Made by a program: the position numbers and the translations under genes | DNA from: a bacterium | Lineage (GTDB): Bacteria > Actinomycetota > Thermoleophilia > Solirubrobacterales > Solirubrobacteraceae | Direction: 5' to 3' | NCBI GenBank assembly: GCA_021323635.1 | Contig: JAJPKQ010000041.1 | Span: 120,253 to 184,252, forward strand | Length of the DNA: 64,000 bases | Shown here: positions 18,799 through 27,867 of the stretch, piece by piece | Layout: each line of letters starts with the position of its first letter | Numbering within the stretch: the stretch's first letter is position 1 | Notes under the pieces: generated by a model | Seen by the model: the letters and a program-made list of their open reading frames with translations, nothing else | What the model was told of the DNA's origin: nothing | Database searches by the model: none

Positions 18799-20067
18799 CT
18801 ACGATTCAAGCCTCAGCGCGCTGCCGCTGCCAAAGAGCAGTTCGTTGAGGATCACACGCATCGGCGCGTCAAAGAAGCTGCCGTGGCATTCAAAGGGCGC
18901 GAGGGCGCCGCCCGTGGCGAGGGTGAGCTGCCCGGCAAGCGCCTGCGCCTCGGTGGTCACCTCGGCGATTTCAAGCGAGCTTGGTTCGGCGGTCGCGCAT
19001 CGCACCGGCAGTCGCAGGCCGAAGAGCGCGAGCGAGCTTATGTTCAGCGCAAGCTGCCCTTGCGCGTGCACGCCCCAGCGACCGGGCGGCCCGTTCAGCA
19101 CCGCGGTGATGCCGGTGAAGGGCTTGACCTGCGTGACTTCCATCCCCAGCTCGATCGGCACCAGGCCCAGCAGGCGCACCGGCGCGGTGAACGACGGCAG
19201 CTTCGCGCTTGCTGCGAAGCTGCCGTCCTGGCCGCCTGAGTAGTAGGAGGCCGAGCCTTCCAGAGCCCCCTGTGGCAGCGCGACGCTCTGATGCGAGCGG
19301 CCGAGCGTGATCGTGCCGCCGATCGCCTCGTCGTAGCTTGCCTGCAGCGGCAGCGGCAGCACTTCGGAGATCGGGATCGCCGCCACCGTGGCGGCGACCG
19401 GCGAGCAGTCCACGTGCAGTTCGCTCAGCACGACTTCTCCCGCTTCGTTGTAGCCGCTGAGCACGAGCATGAGCCCCGCGCCTGTTGCCACATACGAGTT
19501 GCTGCGTTCGGGCGAGCTCTGGAATCCGGCTTCGCCGGCAAGCGCGATTTCGACCGCGGTTCCGTAGCGGCCTGTGACCGTCTCCTGCGGCGAGCTTGCG
19601 GCGCCTGATGCAGGGGCGCTCAGGGTCACCGGTTCACCGGCGCTGACCGGCGCGCGCAGCGGCAGCGGCCCTTCGGCTTCTCCGCCGAGCGTGAACGAGC
19701 CGGGAGTGGCGTTTGCCACATCGAGCTTCAGTCGGTCGAGCGCGCCTTCAACCCTCGTTGCGCCAAACTCTCTTATGGTCGCACCCGTTTCGGCCGGGAG
19801 CGTCAGCGTCGCTACGATGCCGTGAGCCTGAAACTGCTGCCGTTCGCCCACTTCGTCGGGCGCGGACATGCTCACCGCAAGCTGCGCGTCGAAACGATAG
19901 CTGATGGTTTCCGGGGCAAGCACGCATTCGACCTGCTCGCTTGCGGAATAGGGCTTTTCCTCCGTGGCGGCCTGCGCCGGCGCGCCGAGCAGCGCGCCCG
20001 CAAGCAGCGCCGCGCTTACAGCTGCCGTGGCCGCAGGGGCTCGCCGTGAGCGACGCATGAGCAACAT
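18799..20067 (-). CDS. Exported protein with N-terminal ECVLAP module and C-terminal LFGLRLPVRC module
   Basis: Signal peptide; VECVLAPETISYRFDAQL...; SLALFGLRLPVRCATAEPSS; SD GGAGGG upstream. Confidence 0.75.
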   Translation of the reverse strand: MLLMRRSRRAPAATAAVSAALLAGALLGAPAQAATEEKPYSASEQVECVLAPETISYRFDAQLAVSMSAPDEVGERQQFQAHGIVATLTLPAETGATIREFGATRVEGALDRLKLDVANATPGSFTLGGEAEGPLPLRAPVSAGEPVTLSAPASGAASSPQETVTGRYGTAVEIALAGEAGFQSSPERSNSYVATGAGLMLVLSGYNEAGEVVLSELHVDCSPVAATVAAIPISEVLPLPLQASYDEAIGGTITLGRSHQSVALPQGALEGSASYYSGGQDGSFAASAKLPSFTAPVRLLGLVPIELGMEVTQVKPFTGITAVLNGPPGRWGVHAQGQLALNISSLALFGLRLPVRCATAEPSSLEIAEVTTEAQALAGQLTLATGGALAPFECHGSFFDAPMRVILNELLFGSGSALRLES

Positions 20068-20150
20068 CTGATCCCTCCACTTTGTTCCGGAGCTGCAGCC
20101 CGCGTGCAGCTGACGCGGCGGGCCGCATCGCGTGGGAGCGCGACTCCCTA

Positions 20151-20179
20151 ATTTTGCTACCGCGGCGCGCCGTTGTCAA
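20151..20179 (-). promoter_or_regulatory. Housekeeping-type promoter TTGACA-N17-CAAAAT
   Basis: Plus strand attttg (20151) and tgtcaa (20174), spacing 17, upstream of the 20067 start. Confidence 0.65.
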
Positions 20180-20300
20180 GATCGGGCGTCGAGAAAGCTG
20201 CCCGCAGCCGTGCCGGCGAGCGCCAGCGCACCGCCCGCCTCTCGTTGGCGTGAGCGCCGCCGCAATAAAGCCAACCGCCACATGTGCCGATAGGAGGCAC

Positions 20301-22355
20301 ATGCGACCACTGGCGCTGATCGGCGTGGTCGCCTCGCTGGTGCTTGGGGCGGTTGCGATCATCACTACCGATGAGAGCTTGTCCAGCGTCCGCAGCGGCC
20401 AGGAAAGGGCGCTCCAGGCCGCTGTCGGCGCCGAGTCCGCGTTGATCCGCGAGGGCGAGCGGGAGGCGGAAACTGGCGTCTCGGTGCTCGTCTCAGACCC
20501 GCTCGTGCGCTCGCTGCTGACCGAAGCGCCGCTCGCAGCCCAAGCGCGCGCGGAGGCGCAGGCCAACGTCCAGGCGGCGCTTGCGGAAATGCGCCGCACC
20601 GCCTTCATCCCGCTGCAGTCCGCCTGCCTGGTGGCACGCAGCGGCGCGCAGATCGCCTGCGCTCCCAGCGGGCCGCGCTACTCAACCTCCGCAAACCGAG
20701 GCTTTCTGGCGCTGCTGAGCGCTGCGGGTGCCGCCGGCGGCGGGCGCCGGGCGGAGACGCCGATCACCGCGCCGGGCGCGAGCACCCAGGATGTCGTCAG
20801 CAACCCCTTCATCTCGCCTCTGACCGGCGGCCCCGCCGTCGCGCTGCTGGTGCCGGTGCGCATCGGCAGCGCCCTCGCGGGCCTCGTGCACATGGACGTT
20901 GCCGAGGCGACGACCAAGAGCGGCGCGATCATCGTCGCCGACACGCCCGGAGCGCGCATCGAACTTGCCGCCTTCTCGGGCGGGACTCTGCAGCTCAACA
21001 ACGCCGCCGCCCGCCTCTCTGCGGCGGGGTTCCAGGCCGCGCAGACGCTGCCCGTGCGCAGCGTTCACCTCGGCAGCCGGCCGGTGCGTCTGGTCAACGG
21101 CTCGCATCGTGCGCTGATCGTCTCGCTGCCGCTGACCTTCGGCTCCGCGCAGGACGGCGTCGCCGCGGTGGCAAGCGCGATCGCGCCGGTGCCGACCTTC
21201 TTCGGCACGCTCTCAGCGGCCATGCTCGCGCTGCTTGTGATCTCCGCGGTCATGCTGATCGCGGCGCTCGCCTACCTCGTGGTCTCGCTGCGCCGCGCCA
21301 GCCGCGACCTGGCGACAGACCCGCTCACGGGACTGCGCAACCGCCGCAGCCTGCTGCGCGACCTTGAACGCTCCTGCCGCATCGCGACGCTCGATCACCC
21401 CGCGCGCCTGTGGCTGCTTGACCTCAACGGCTTCAAACGCTACAACGACGCCTTCGGCCGCGTCGCCGGGGACAAGATGCTAGAGCGCCTCGCCGAGCGC
21501 CTGCACGCGGTCGTCAAGGGTCGCGGCACCGCCTACCGCGTCGGCGGCGATGAGTTCTGCGTGCTGATCCGCGGCCCGCTCAAGGAACCCCAGACGATCC
21601 TTGAAGAGCTCACAAACTCGCTCACCGAGCACGGCGGCGCCTTTGACATCACCTGCTCGGCGGGCGCGGTCGCGATCCCCCGCGACACCGCCGAGCCCGC
21701 GCAGGCGCTGCTGCTCGCCGACCAGCGGATGTACCAGGAGAAGGCCGCGCGCGGCGTCGACACGACCGAGCTGGTCACAGCGGTGCTGACCGCCGCGCTC
21801 GCCCAGCGCCATCCCGACCTCGGCGACCACTCCGACGACGTCGCCGAGGAGGTGGAGATGCTCGCGCGCGCCGCCGGCCTCGAGGGCGAGGCGCTCGCGC
21901 TGGTCTCAGCCGCCGCCTCGCTGCACGACATCGGCAAGCTCGGCGTTCCGGACCGCATCATCACGAAGCCCGGCCCGCTCGATGAGGCAGAGTGGGAGTT
22001 CATCCGCCAGCACACGCTGATCGGCGAGCGGATCATCGCCGCTGCGGGCCTGCCGATGGAGGGCGTCGGCGCACTTGTGCGCTCCTCGCACGAGCGCTGG
22101 GACGGCACCGGCTACCCCGATGGCCTCGCCGGCGAGCAGATCCCGCTGGGGGCGCGGATCATCACCATCTGCGACGCCTACGGCGCGATGCTCTCCGAGC
22201 GCTCCTACAAGCGCCCGATGGCGGTGGGGGATGCGCTTGCGGAGCTGCGCCGCTGCGCGGGCACCCAGTTTGACCCCCACCTCGTCGAGGTCTTCTGCCG
22301 TCTGATCGGCGAGCGGCGCTCCCCGCGCGAGCGCACGCGCGGCGCGGTCGGCTGA
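20301..22355 (+). CDS. Membrane sensor GGDEF + HD-GYP-type domain protein
   Basis: N-terminal TM and extracytoplasmic region; DPLTGLRNRR, RVGGDEFCVLI; SLHDIGKLGVPD, HERWDGTGYPDGL; AGGAGG before the ATG. Confidence 0.88.
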   Translation: MRPLALIGVVASLVLGAVAIITTDESLSSVRSGQERALQAAVGAESALIREGEREAETGVSVLVSDPLVRSLLTEAPLAAQARAEAQANVQAALAEMRRTAFIPLQSACLVARSGAQIACAPSGPRYSTSANRGFLALLSAAGAAGGGRRAETPITAPGASTQDVVSNPFISPLTGGPAVALLVPVRIGSALAGLVHMDVAEATTKSGAIIVADTPGARIELAAFSGGTLQLNNAAARLSAAGFQAAQTLPVRSVHLGSRPVRLVNGSHRALIVSLPLTFGSAQDGVAAVASAIAPVPTFFGTLSAAMLALLVISAVMLIAALAYLVVSLRRASRDLATDPLTGLRNRRSLLRDLERSCRIATLDHPARLWLLDLNGFKRYNDAFGRVAGDKMLERLAERLHAVVKGRGTAYRVGGDEFCVLIRGPLKEPQTILEELTNSLTEHGGAFDITCSAGAVAIPRDTAEPAQALLLADQRMYQEKAARGVDTTELVTAVLTAALAQRHPDLGDHSDDVAEEVEMLARAAGLEGEALALVSAAASLHDIGKLGVPDRIITKPGPLDEAEWEFIRQHTLIGERIIAAAGLPMEGVGALVRSSHERWDGTGYPDGLAGEQIPLGARIITICDAYGAMLSERSYKRPMAVGDALAELRRCAGTQFDPHLVEVFCRLIGERRSPRERTRGAVG

Positions 22356-22382
22356 TCCTCGCGCGGGGCAGCCTTTGAGCGC

Positions 22383-23630
22383 TCAGCGCGGCGGCTGCGC
22401 ATTGGCCGGGACCGCCTCCAGCTCGGTGAGCGCGAGCGCCAGCTTGAGCTCTGCCAGGCAAGCGTGCAGCGCCTTGCCCAACCGCTCCTCGACTCGGCGC
22501 ACGCGCCGCTGGATGGTGTGGCGATCGACTCCCAAGGCGGAGGCCGCCGAGGCGGCGTTGCACCCTGAGTCAAGGTAGGCGCGCAGCGCCGCGCAGACCT
22601 CCCCCTCGCCGCGCTCAAGCGCGCGCAGGGGCGCGATGTAGGTGCGGGCGAGGTGGCGGCACAGCAGCTCGTCAGCGAGCGCCGCCGCCGTCAGGCAGTG
22701 CTCGCCAAAGCGCGCATGCCCGCCCTCGCGCACCATCGCCACACGCAGCGCAGCCTGCGCCTGGCGGTGGCTCTCGCGAAATCCCTCGACGCCGGCGCAG
22801 GGCTCCCCGACGCCGATCGCCGCGCCGGCGCCCGCGAGCCCTCTGAGCGCCGCTGCGACCTCGCCGGCGCCGCCCGCAGCCGCAAGCGAGAGCCATGCCC
22901 AGGCGCACCCCGCGCTCTGGTCAACGATCAGCGCAGCGCAGCGCAGCCGCCCGCGCAGCGCCGTCAGCGCAGCCTTTGCCCCAGCGCCCACTCCCACCAG
23001 CGCGAGGTGGGTGGCGCGCAGGTCGTAGCCGAGCAGCTCGCTGTCGGCGCTCTCGCCGGCAAGCAGCGCCTCCACGATCTGCCGCCGGCGGCGCCCGGGC
23101 TCCGCCGCCAGGCGCTCGCGCTCGGCACGGTGCTCCGAGACCAGGAGCGCCATCATCCGGTCGACGATCGGCCCCTGCAGACGCGCGATCTCACGCAGAG
23201 TCTCGGCGGAGATCGCCGGCGCCTCTTCCATAATCAGCTCGCCGAGCAGCAGCTCGCCGGCCACGCAGCGACGCAGCGACTGCTCCAGATCGACGCCGCG
23301 ACGCGCGGCCAGTCGGATGTGGTCGACGATCTCGGGCGCAAAGCGCGGGCGCTCCGGATCGCCCGTCTCGATGCCCTCGAGCGCCGCCTCGAGCCCGGCC
23401 GCGACAGCGCCGCGCAGGCTTGCGAGATAAGGGGCATCGCCGCGGTCCACGGGCGTGCCGACGGCGCACATGCGCTCGAAGATTGCCTCGCGGAGCGCGG
23501 GGTTGCGCGCACGCAGCCGCGCAGCCAGCTCGCAGCGCGCACGCAGCAGCTCGCAGCGCGCACGCAGCAGCTCGCTTGACCCCCGCTGCCCGCCGCCATG
23601 TTGGCGCTCAGCACGTGCCGATGCGCTCAC
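22383..23630 (-). CDS. PucR-family transcriptional regulator
   Basis: C-terminal DSGCNAASAASALGVDRHTIQRRVRRVEERLG (PucR HTH); GTG start chosen because it overlaps a short upstream ORF; ORF open to 23870. Confidence 0.75.
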   Translation of the reverse strand: MSASARAERQHGGGQRGSSELLRARCELLRARCELAARLRARNPALREAIFERMCAVGTPVDRGDAPYLASLRGAVAAGLEAALEGIETGDPERPRFAPEIVDHIRLAARRGVDLEQSLRRCVAGELLLGELIMEEAPAISAETLREIARLQGPIVDRMMALLVSEHRAERERLAAEPGRRRRQIVEALLAGESADSELLGYDLRATHLALVGVGAGAKAALTALRGRLRCAALIVDQSAGCAWAWLSLAAAGGAGEVAAALRGLAGAGAAIGVGEPCAGVEGFRESHRQAQAALRVAMVREGGHARFGEHCLTAAALADELLCRHLARTYIAPLRALERGEGEVCAALRAYLDSGCNAASAASALGVDRHTIQRRVRRVEERLGKALHACLAELKLALALTELEAVPANAQPPR

Positions 23631-23683
23631 CGCCACGCTCTCACCGGCCACGGTGCACGCGATCGCCAGTCGATGACCGCCAT
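23627..23683 (-). CDS. Short upstream ORF (MAVIDWRSRAPWPVRAWR*)
   Basis: AGGAGGG upstream of the ATG; TGA overlaps a GTG in the PucR frame (GTGA). Confidence 0.4.
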   Translation of the reverse strand: MAVIDWRSRAPWPVRAWR

Positions 23684-23769
23684 CTCTGCCCTCCTGTGCT
23701 TGCGATCCGGAGTTGCGACCCGCTAACGGCGGCGCCGGCAGGTCGCCTCGCGCCAGGCGCGATGCAGTC

Positions 23770-23798
23770 ATTTTGCGTCTCCTTGCGGTCGCTGTCAA
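23770..23798 (-). promoter_or_regulatory. Promoter TTGACA-N17-CAAAAT for the PucR regulator
   Basis: Plus strand attttg (23770) and tgtcaa (23793), spacing 17. Confidence 0.65.
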
Positions 23799-24062
23799 GG
23801 GGCGCGCCGGCCGGATGCAACGAGCCGACGACACGCAACGCCCCGCATCGGCTCTCCGCGGCGCCCGCATCTGCCGGGCTCACGACAGTTCTGGTGCGCT
23901 CGCGCTACACTCGCGCGCGCAAGGGAAAAAAGGGCTTGGCGCACCGCCTGTCGGGCGCCGAGTCACGGAGGAGCCCTCGGGTGACGTGGCGTGCTGCGCG
24001 CTGCGTGCCCGGCACGTGATCCGGGAGCCATCAACCATCGACCACGAGGAGGGTCGTAACCA

Positions 24063-25910
24063 ATGTTGCATCATCGTAGGATGATCGGCGTCCTGCTTGC
24101 GGGCGCGTGCGCTTTTATGGCGCCGCTCCTGACAGCGGGGAGCGCCTCGGCAGCGCCCGTCGAAGGCCCGGCGGGTGAAGCCTTCTACACCCCGCCCTCG
24201 CCGCTGCCTGAAGGTCCCCACGGGACGCTTGTCTGGTACCGGCCGATGACGGTCAACCTCAATGTCAGCATCCCCGCCGTGAAGGCCTGGCGCGTCCTCT
24301 ACAAGTCCACCGACCAGATGGAAGCGCCGGACGTAGTCACCGGCACGGTGATCGTGCCGAGCGAACCGTGGAAGGGCTCTGGCGAACGCCCCGTCGTCAC
24401 CTACGCCGAGGGCACGCAGGGACTCGGCCACCAGTGCGCGCCCTCGCTTCAGATCGAAGCCGGGACGGAGTACGACGGCGGCGCGATCATCGCCGCGCTG
24501 CATAAGGGCTACGCGGTGGTCGTGACCGACTACCAGGGCTACACCAACGGCTCCACCCCCTCTTACATCGCCGGCCGCGACGAGGGCTACGCCGTGCTCG
24601 ACATCGTCAAGGCAGCCCAGCAGCTGCCCGGAGCGGGCATCAGCGCCAGCGCCCCGGTGATCGTCTGGGGCTACTCGCAGGGCGGCCAGGCGGCCGGCTG
24701 GGCGGGCGAGCTGCTGAGCTCTTATGGCACGGAACTCAACGTCAAGGGCGTGGCTGTGGGCGGCGTGCCCGGCAACCTGCTCGACGTCGCCGAATTCAGC
24801 GAAGGCACCCCCGGATCGGCGCTTGCGCTCGACTCCTTCGTCGGGCTGCTTGCCGCATATGAAAGCTTCGTCAAGCCTGAATCGGTGCTGAAGTCGACGC
24901 TGACGCCAGAAGGGATCGAAGCGATCAACAAGCTCAAGAGCGAGTGCGTGCTGCAGTCGATCGCGGAATTCCATGATGTCCACTTCAGCCACTACGACCA
25001 GAAGGGCGAAACGCTCTCGGAACTGGCGAAGAGCAACTTCGCGATCGGCGACATCGTCGAACAGCAGACGCTCGGGACGACGGGCATACCGGTTCCCGTC
25101 TACCACTACCACGGCCTGCGCGACGAGTTCGTGCCGGTCAAGCAGGACATCGAACTCCATTACGCCTGGTGCAAGCTCGGGGTGCAGGATGACTTCCAGC
25201 TCTACCCAGGCGACCACCTGCTGACCGACCCGACCGCGATCTCCTACGTCATGAGCTGGATCCAGGAACGCCTTGAAGGCAAGCCGGCGCCAAGCACCTG
25301 CGGGCAGCACAGCGAATCCTCGCCGCTGCCGACCGACGCGCGGCTCAGCCCCGAGACGGGCGACCTCGTGATCCCGGTGCCCGAATGGCAGATCAGCGGC
25401 TCGGTGACCGACGCGAAGCTCAACATCGCGCTGAAGGTGCCCGCCGGGGCGACGCTCTCCTCCGAAGCGGACATCACCTCCGGCAAGCTGAGCGCAAGCA
25501 TCTTCATCCCGCCGATCGAAGAAACGGTCAAGCTCTTCGGGCTGATCCCGGTCACGATCGACGGCGAACTGAAGCAGGCGGGGGCGATCGAAGGCACGAC
25601 CAGCCTCAGCAACACGGGCGTGCTCACGCTCAACGCAGACGGTCACGCCAACCTCTACACCAAGTCGTTGACGGTCTTCGGCCTGCGGATCCCGCTTGAA
25701 TGCCACACCGAAAAGCCGATCGAACTGCCGCTGTCGGTGAGCGAGGCGGCAAACGCGCTTGAGAGCGGCAGCATCAGCCTCTCGGCGAAGGTCACGATCC
25801 CGCCCTTCACCGGCTGCGGCTTCTTCGGGCCGCTGACGAGCCTGATCCTCTCAGGACCGAACAACCCGATCGCGCTGAGCGCCTCGCCACCGCCACCGAT
25901 CAACTGGTAG
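24063..25910 (+). CDS. Secretory lipase (LIP family) with C-terminal LFGLRIPLEC module
   Basis: Signal peptide; VVTYAEGTQGLGHQCAPS; VWGYSQGGQAAGWAGEL (GxSxG); SD GAGGAGG. Confidence 0.85.
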   Translation: MLHHRRMIGVLLAGACAFMAPLLTAGSASAAPVEGPAGEAFYTPPSPLPEGPHGTLVWYRPMTVNLNVSIPAVKAWRVLYKSTDQMEAPDVVTGTVIVPSEPWKGSGERPVVTYAEGTQGLGHQCAPSLQIEAGTEYDGGAIIAALHKGYAVVVTDYQGYTNGSTPSYIAGRDEGYAVLDIVKAAQQLPGAGISASAPVIVWGYSQGGQAAGWAGELLSSYGTELNVKGVAVGGVPGNLLDVAEFSEGTPGSALALDSFVGLLAAYESFVKPESVLKSTLTPEGIEAINKLKSECVLQSIAEFHDVHFSHYDQKGETLSELAKSNFAIGDIVEQQTLGTTGIPVPVYHYHGLRDEFVPVKQDIELHYAWCKLGVQDDFQLYPGDHLLTDPTAISYVMSWIQERLEGKPAPSTCGQHSESSPLPTDARLSPETGDLVIPVPEWQISGSVTDAKLNIALKVPAGATLSSEADITSGKLSASIFIPPIEETVKLFGLIPVTIDGELKQAGAIEGTTSLSNTGVLTLNADGHANLYTKSLTVFGLRIPLECHTEKPIELPLSVSEAANALESGSISLSAKVTIPPFTGCGFFGPLTSLILSGPNNPIALSASPPPPINW

Positions 25911-25936
25911 CGGCGACGCATCAGCGCCAATCCTCA

Positions 25937-25962
25937 GAGCGGCCGCCCACGGGCGGCCGCTC
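25937..25962. terminator. Bidirectional hairpin between convergent genes
   Basis: gagcggccgccc-ac-gggcggccgctc perfect inverted repeat. Confidence 0.6.
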
Positions 25963-26010
25963 TGCATATGATCACCTGCCGCGGGCGCTGCCGACGCCCG
26001 CCGCAGCGCC

Positions 26011-26808
26011 CTATTCGAGATCGACCGCGGTGATGCTCCCGCGCGCAGAGCAGGCGTAGTGGTATTCGCCGGCCAGCGGTTCGCTGAAGCTGACGCGCAG
26101 CGTGACGTCGAGGAAGAGCGCCTTGGCGCTCGTTGTGATCGATCCGCTCATGTGGTCGAGCACCGCTTCGGCATGTTCGCCGTAGTTGCTTTCCGCTTCG
26201 GCGATCAGGGTCCCGCCCGGCCGTGTGCCTTCTTCAGCAAGCGCTTCGTTTACGACCGGCGCCTCCTGCGCTTCGGCTGCGCCATGCGATTCGCCCGCCG
26301 CCAGCGAGCCGCCTGAGACCGTAGATCCGCTCGGGCCGTAGGCGAGCAGCTTCACGCGCCCCTTCTGACGCACCTTGCCCTCTTCGCAGAGCACCTTGAG
26401 CGCGATGGCGCTTTCGCCATTTTCATAGAGCGACTTCACGAGCGCCTGCGCGCCCGCGACTTCGGCGCTTGCTTGAAGCTCTGTGGCCAGAGCGCCGGTG
26501 GGGCCGGTCGCGCCGGTCGGGCCGGTGGCGCCGGTGGGCCCGGTCGCGCCCGTGGCGCCGGTCGGGCCATAGGCGCCGTTCTGACCAGGCGCGCCAGTGG
26601 GCCCGGTCGCGCCGGTCGGGCCGGTGGCGCCGCGACGGACGCTGCTGCGCAGGGCACGCAGCACGCGTGGGCTGATCTGGTGGATCGAGGTGATCAGGTA
26701 GCGCTGGGAGGCCCATGCCGCGCCGCCTGCGAGCGCGAGCGCAAGCGCCGCCGCAAGGCCTGCTCTGCGCCCCAGCGCCAGGCGCCGTTTGAGCGCAGGC
26801 CCGCTCAT
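26011..26808 (-). CDS. Exported collagen-like GXT protein, QISP type
   Basis: [16 protein letters not shown] followed by [16 protein letters not shown] repeats. Confidence 0.8.
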   Translation of the reverse strand: MSGPALKRRLALGRRAGLAAALALALAGGAAWASQRYLITSIHQISPRVLRALRSSVRRGATGPTGATGPTGAPGQNGAYGPTGATGATGPTGATGPTGATGPTGALATELQASAEVAGAQALVKSLYENGESAIALKVLCEEGKVRQKGRVKLLAYGPSGSTVSGGSLAAGESHGAAEAQEAPVVNEALAEEGTRPGGTLIAEAESNYGEHAEAVLDHMSGSITTSAKALFLDVTLRVSFSEPLAGEYHYACSARGSITAVDLE

Positions 26809-27665
26809 AGCGCCACCGGGTAGACCGCCCCGCTGGCGGCGCAGAGTTCCTTGCCCACTTCAAGCGTCGCCTCGAGGTGCACCACCTCGGTCGGGGTGTT
26901 GATCGTGCCCGAGACGTGCGCGATCTTCGCCGGTTCTTCGCTGCTGCGCAGCAGTTCCGCCGCCGCGCCCTTACTTTCATGCGGGCTCAGTTCGGCCTCC
27001 GTCACGATGGGGGTGAGCAGAGAGGGCGCAGCGCCGGAGGGCTTTGCCTCGATCTCCATCCTACTCATGACGTAGGAGCCCGTCGGCGCGGAGATCACCA
27101 GGAACAGCGCCGTGCCTCCGAGCGGCAGGCATCCCATGTGCCCGACAACCTGCCCGGGCAGCGCAAAGAGGAATTCTTCCGCAGCGGTGTTTGTGCTGAC
27201 CGAGAAGGCGCTTGCCAGCTCGACTTCGCGCGGCGGCCCGAGCGCTCCGACGCCGCCGCTGGCACCCGCCGCTCCCTGGCCGCCGCTTGCGCCGGCCGGC
27301 GAGGCCCCCACAGCGCCACGGACGCCGGTGGCGCCCGTGGGACCAGCCGGACCCGCTTGCGGGCGGCCTCCGCGCAGCCTGCGGCGCAGCTCCCGGAGCG
27401 CGCGCGGCGAGATCTGCCCGATTGAGCGCAGCAGCACGTCGCTTCTGCGCGCGCTGCGCCTGCGCGAGGATCGCCTGCCGTGGCGCCGGCGCCCGCGGGC
27501 GTCTCGCTGCAGGCGTGCGCTTGAGGCCACGCGCGCTCGCGCGCCGGCGTGCGCGTGCGCCTGGCCGCTTGCAGCCGATGGCCCCAGCGCAAGCGCCAAG
27601 CCGCTCGCGGCCAGCACGCCGCAGAGCATCGTGCATCGTGGGCGTAGCAGATGGTGAGCGCTCAC
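26805..27665 (-). CDS. Exported short collagen-like protein, QISP type
   Basis: [40 protein letters not shown] start with GGAGGA upstream; 4-nt overlap with next gene. Confidence 0.75.
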   Translation of the reverse strand: MSAHHLLRPRCTMLCGVLAASGLALALGPSAASGQAHAHAGARARVASSARLQRDARGRRRHGRRSSRRRSARRSDVLLRSIGQISPRALRELRRRLRGGRPQAGPAGPTGATGVRGAVGASPAGASGGQGAAGASGGVGALGPPREVELASAFSVSTNTAAEEFLFALPGQVVGHMGCLPLGGTALFLVISAPTGSYVMSRMEIEAKPSGAAPSLLTPIVTEAELSPHESKGAAAELLRSSEEPAKIAHVSGTINTPTEVVHLEATLEVGKELCAASGAVYPVAL

Positions 27666-27867
27666 AGGTCCTCCCGCGCCGGTCAGCCGGCGCCGCTTCA
27701 GTCCTCCGTCCGGATGACTCCGGTGGCGCGGCAAGCGCCGCGCCACTGCTCACTGTAGCAGCGCGGCGGGGCCCTGCCGCCAGCGAGCCGATGGGTGAGA
27801 AGACGACGGAGCCCGCCGCGGCGATGCCGCGACGGGCTCCGATCCTACTTTCCTTCGCTGCGCTCGC

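Noticed and set aside
23526-23580. Short tandem repeat cagctcgcagcgcgcacgcag
   Set aside because: In-frame duplication of ELLRARC in the PucR protein; ordinary coding repeat.
23880-25706. 608-aa minus-strand ORF opposite the lipase gene
   Set aside because: Shadow ORF from GC-skewed codons; the plus strand has SD, signal peptide and a GxSxG lipase motif.
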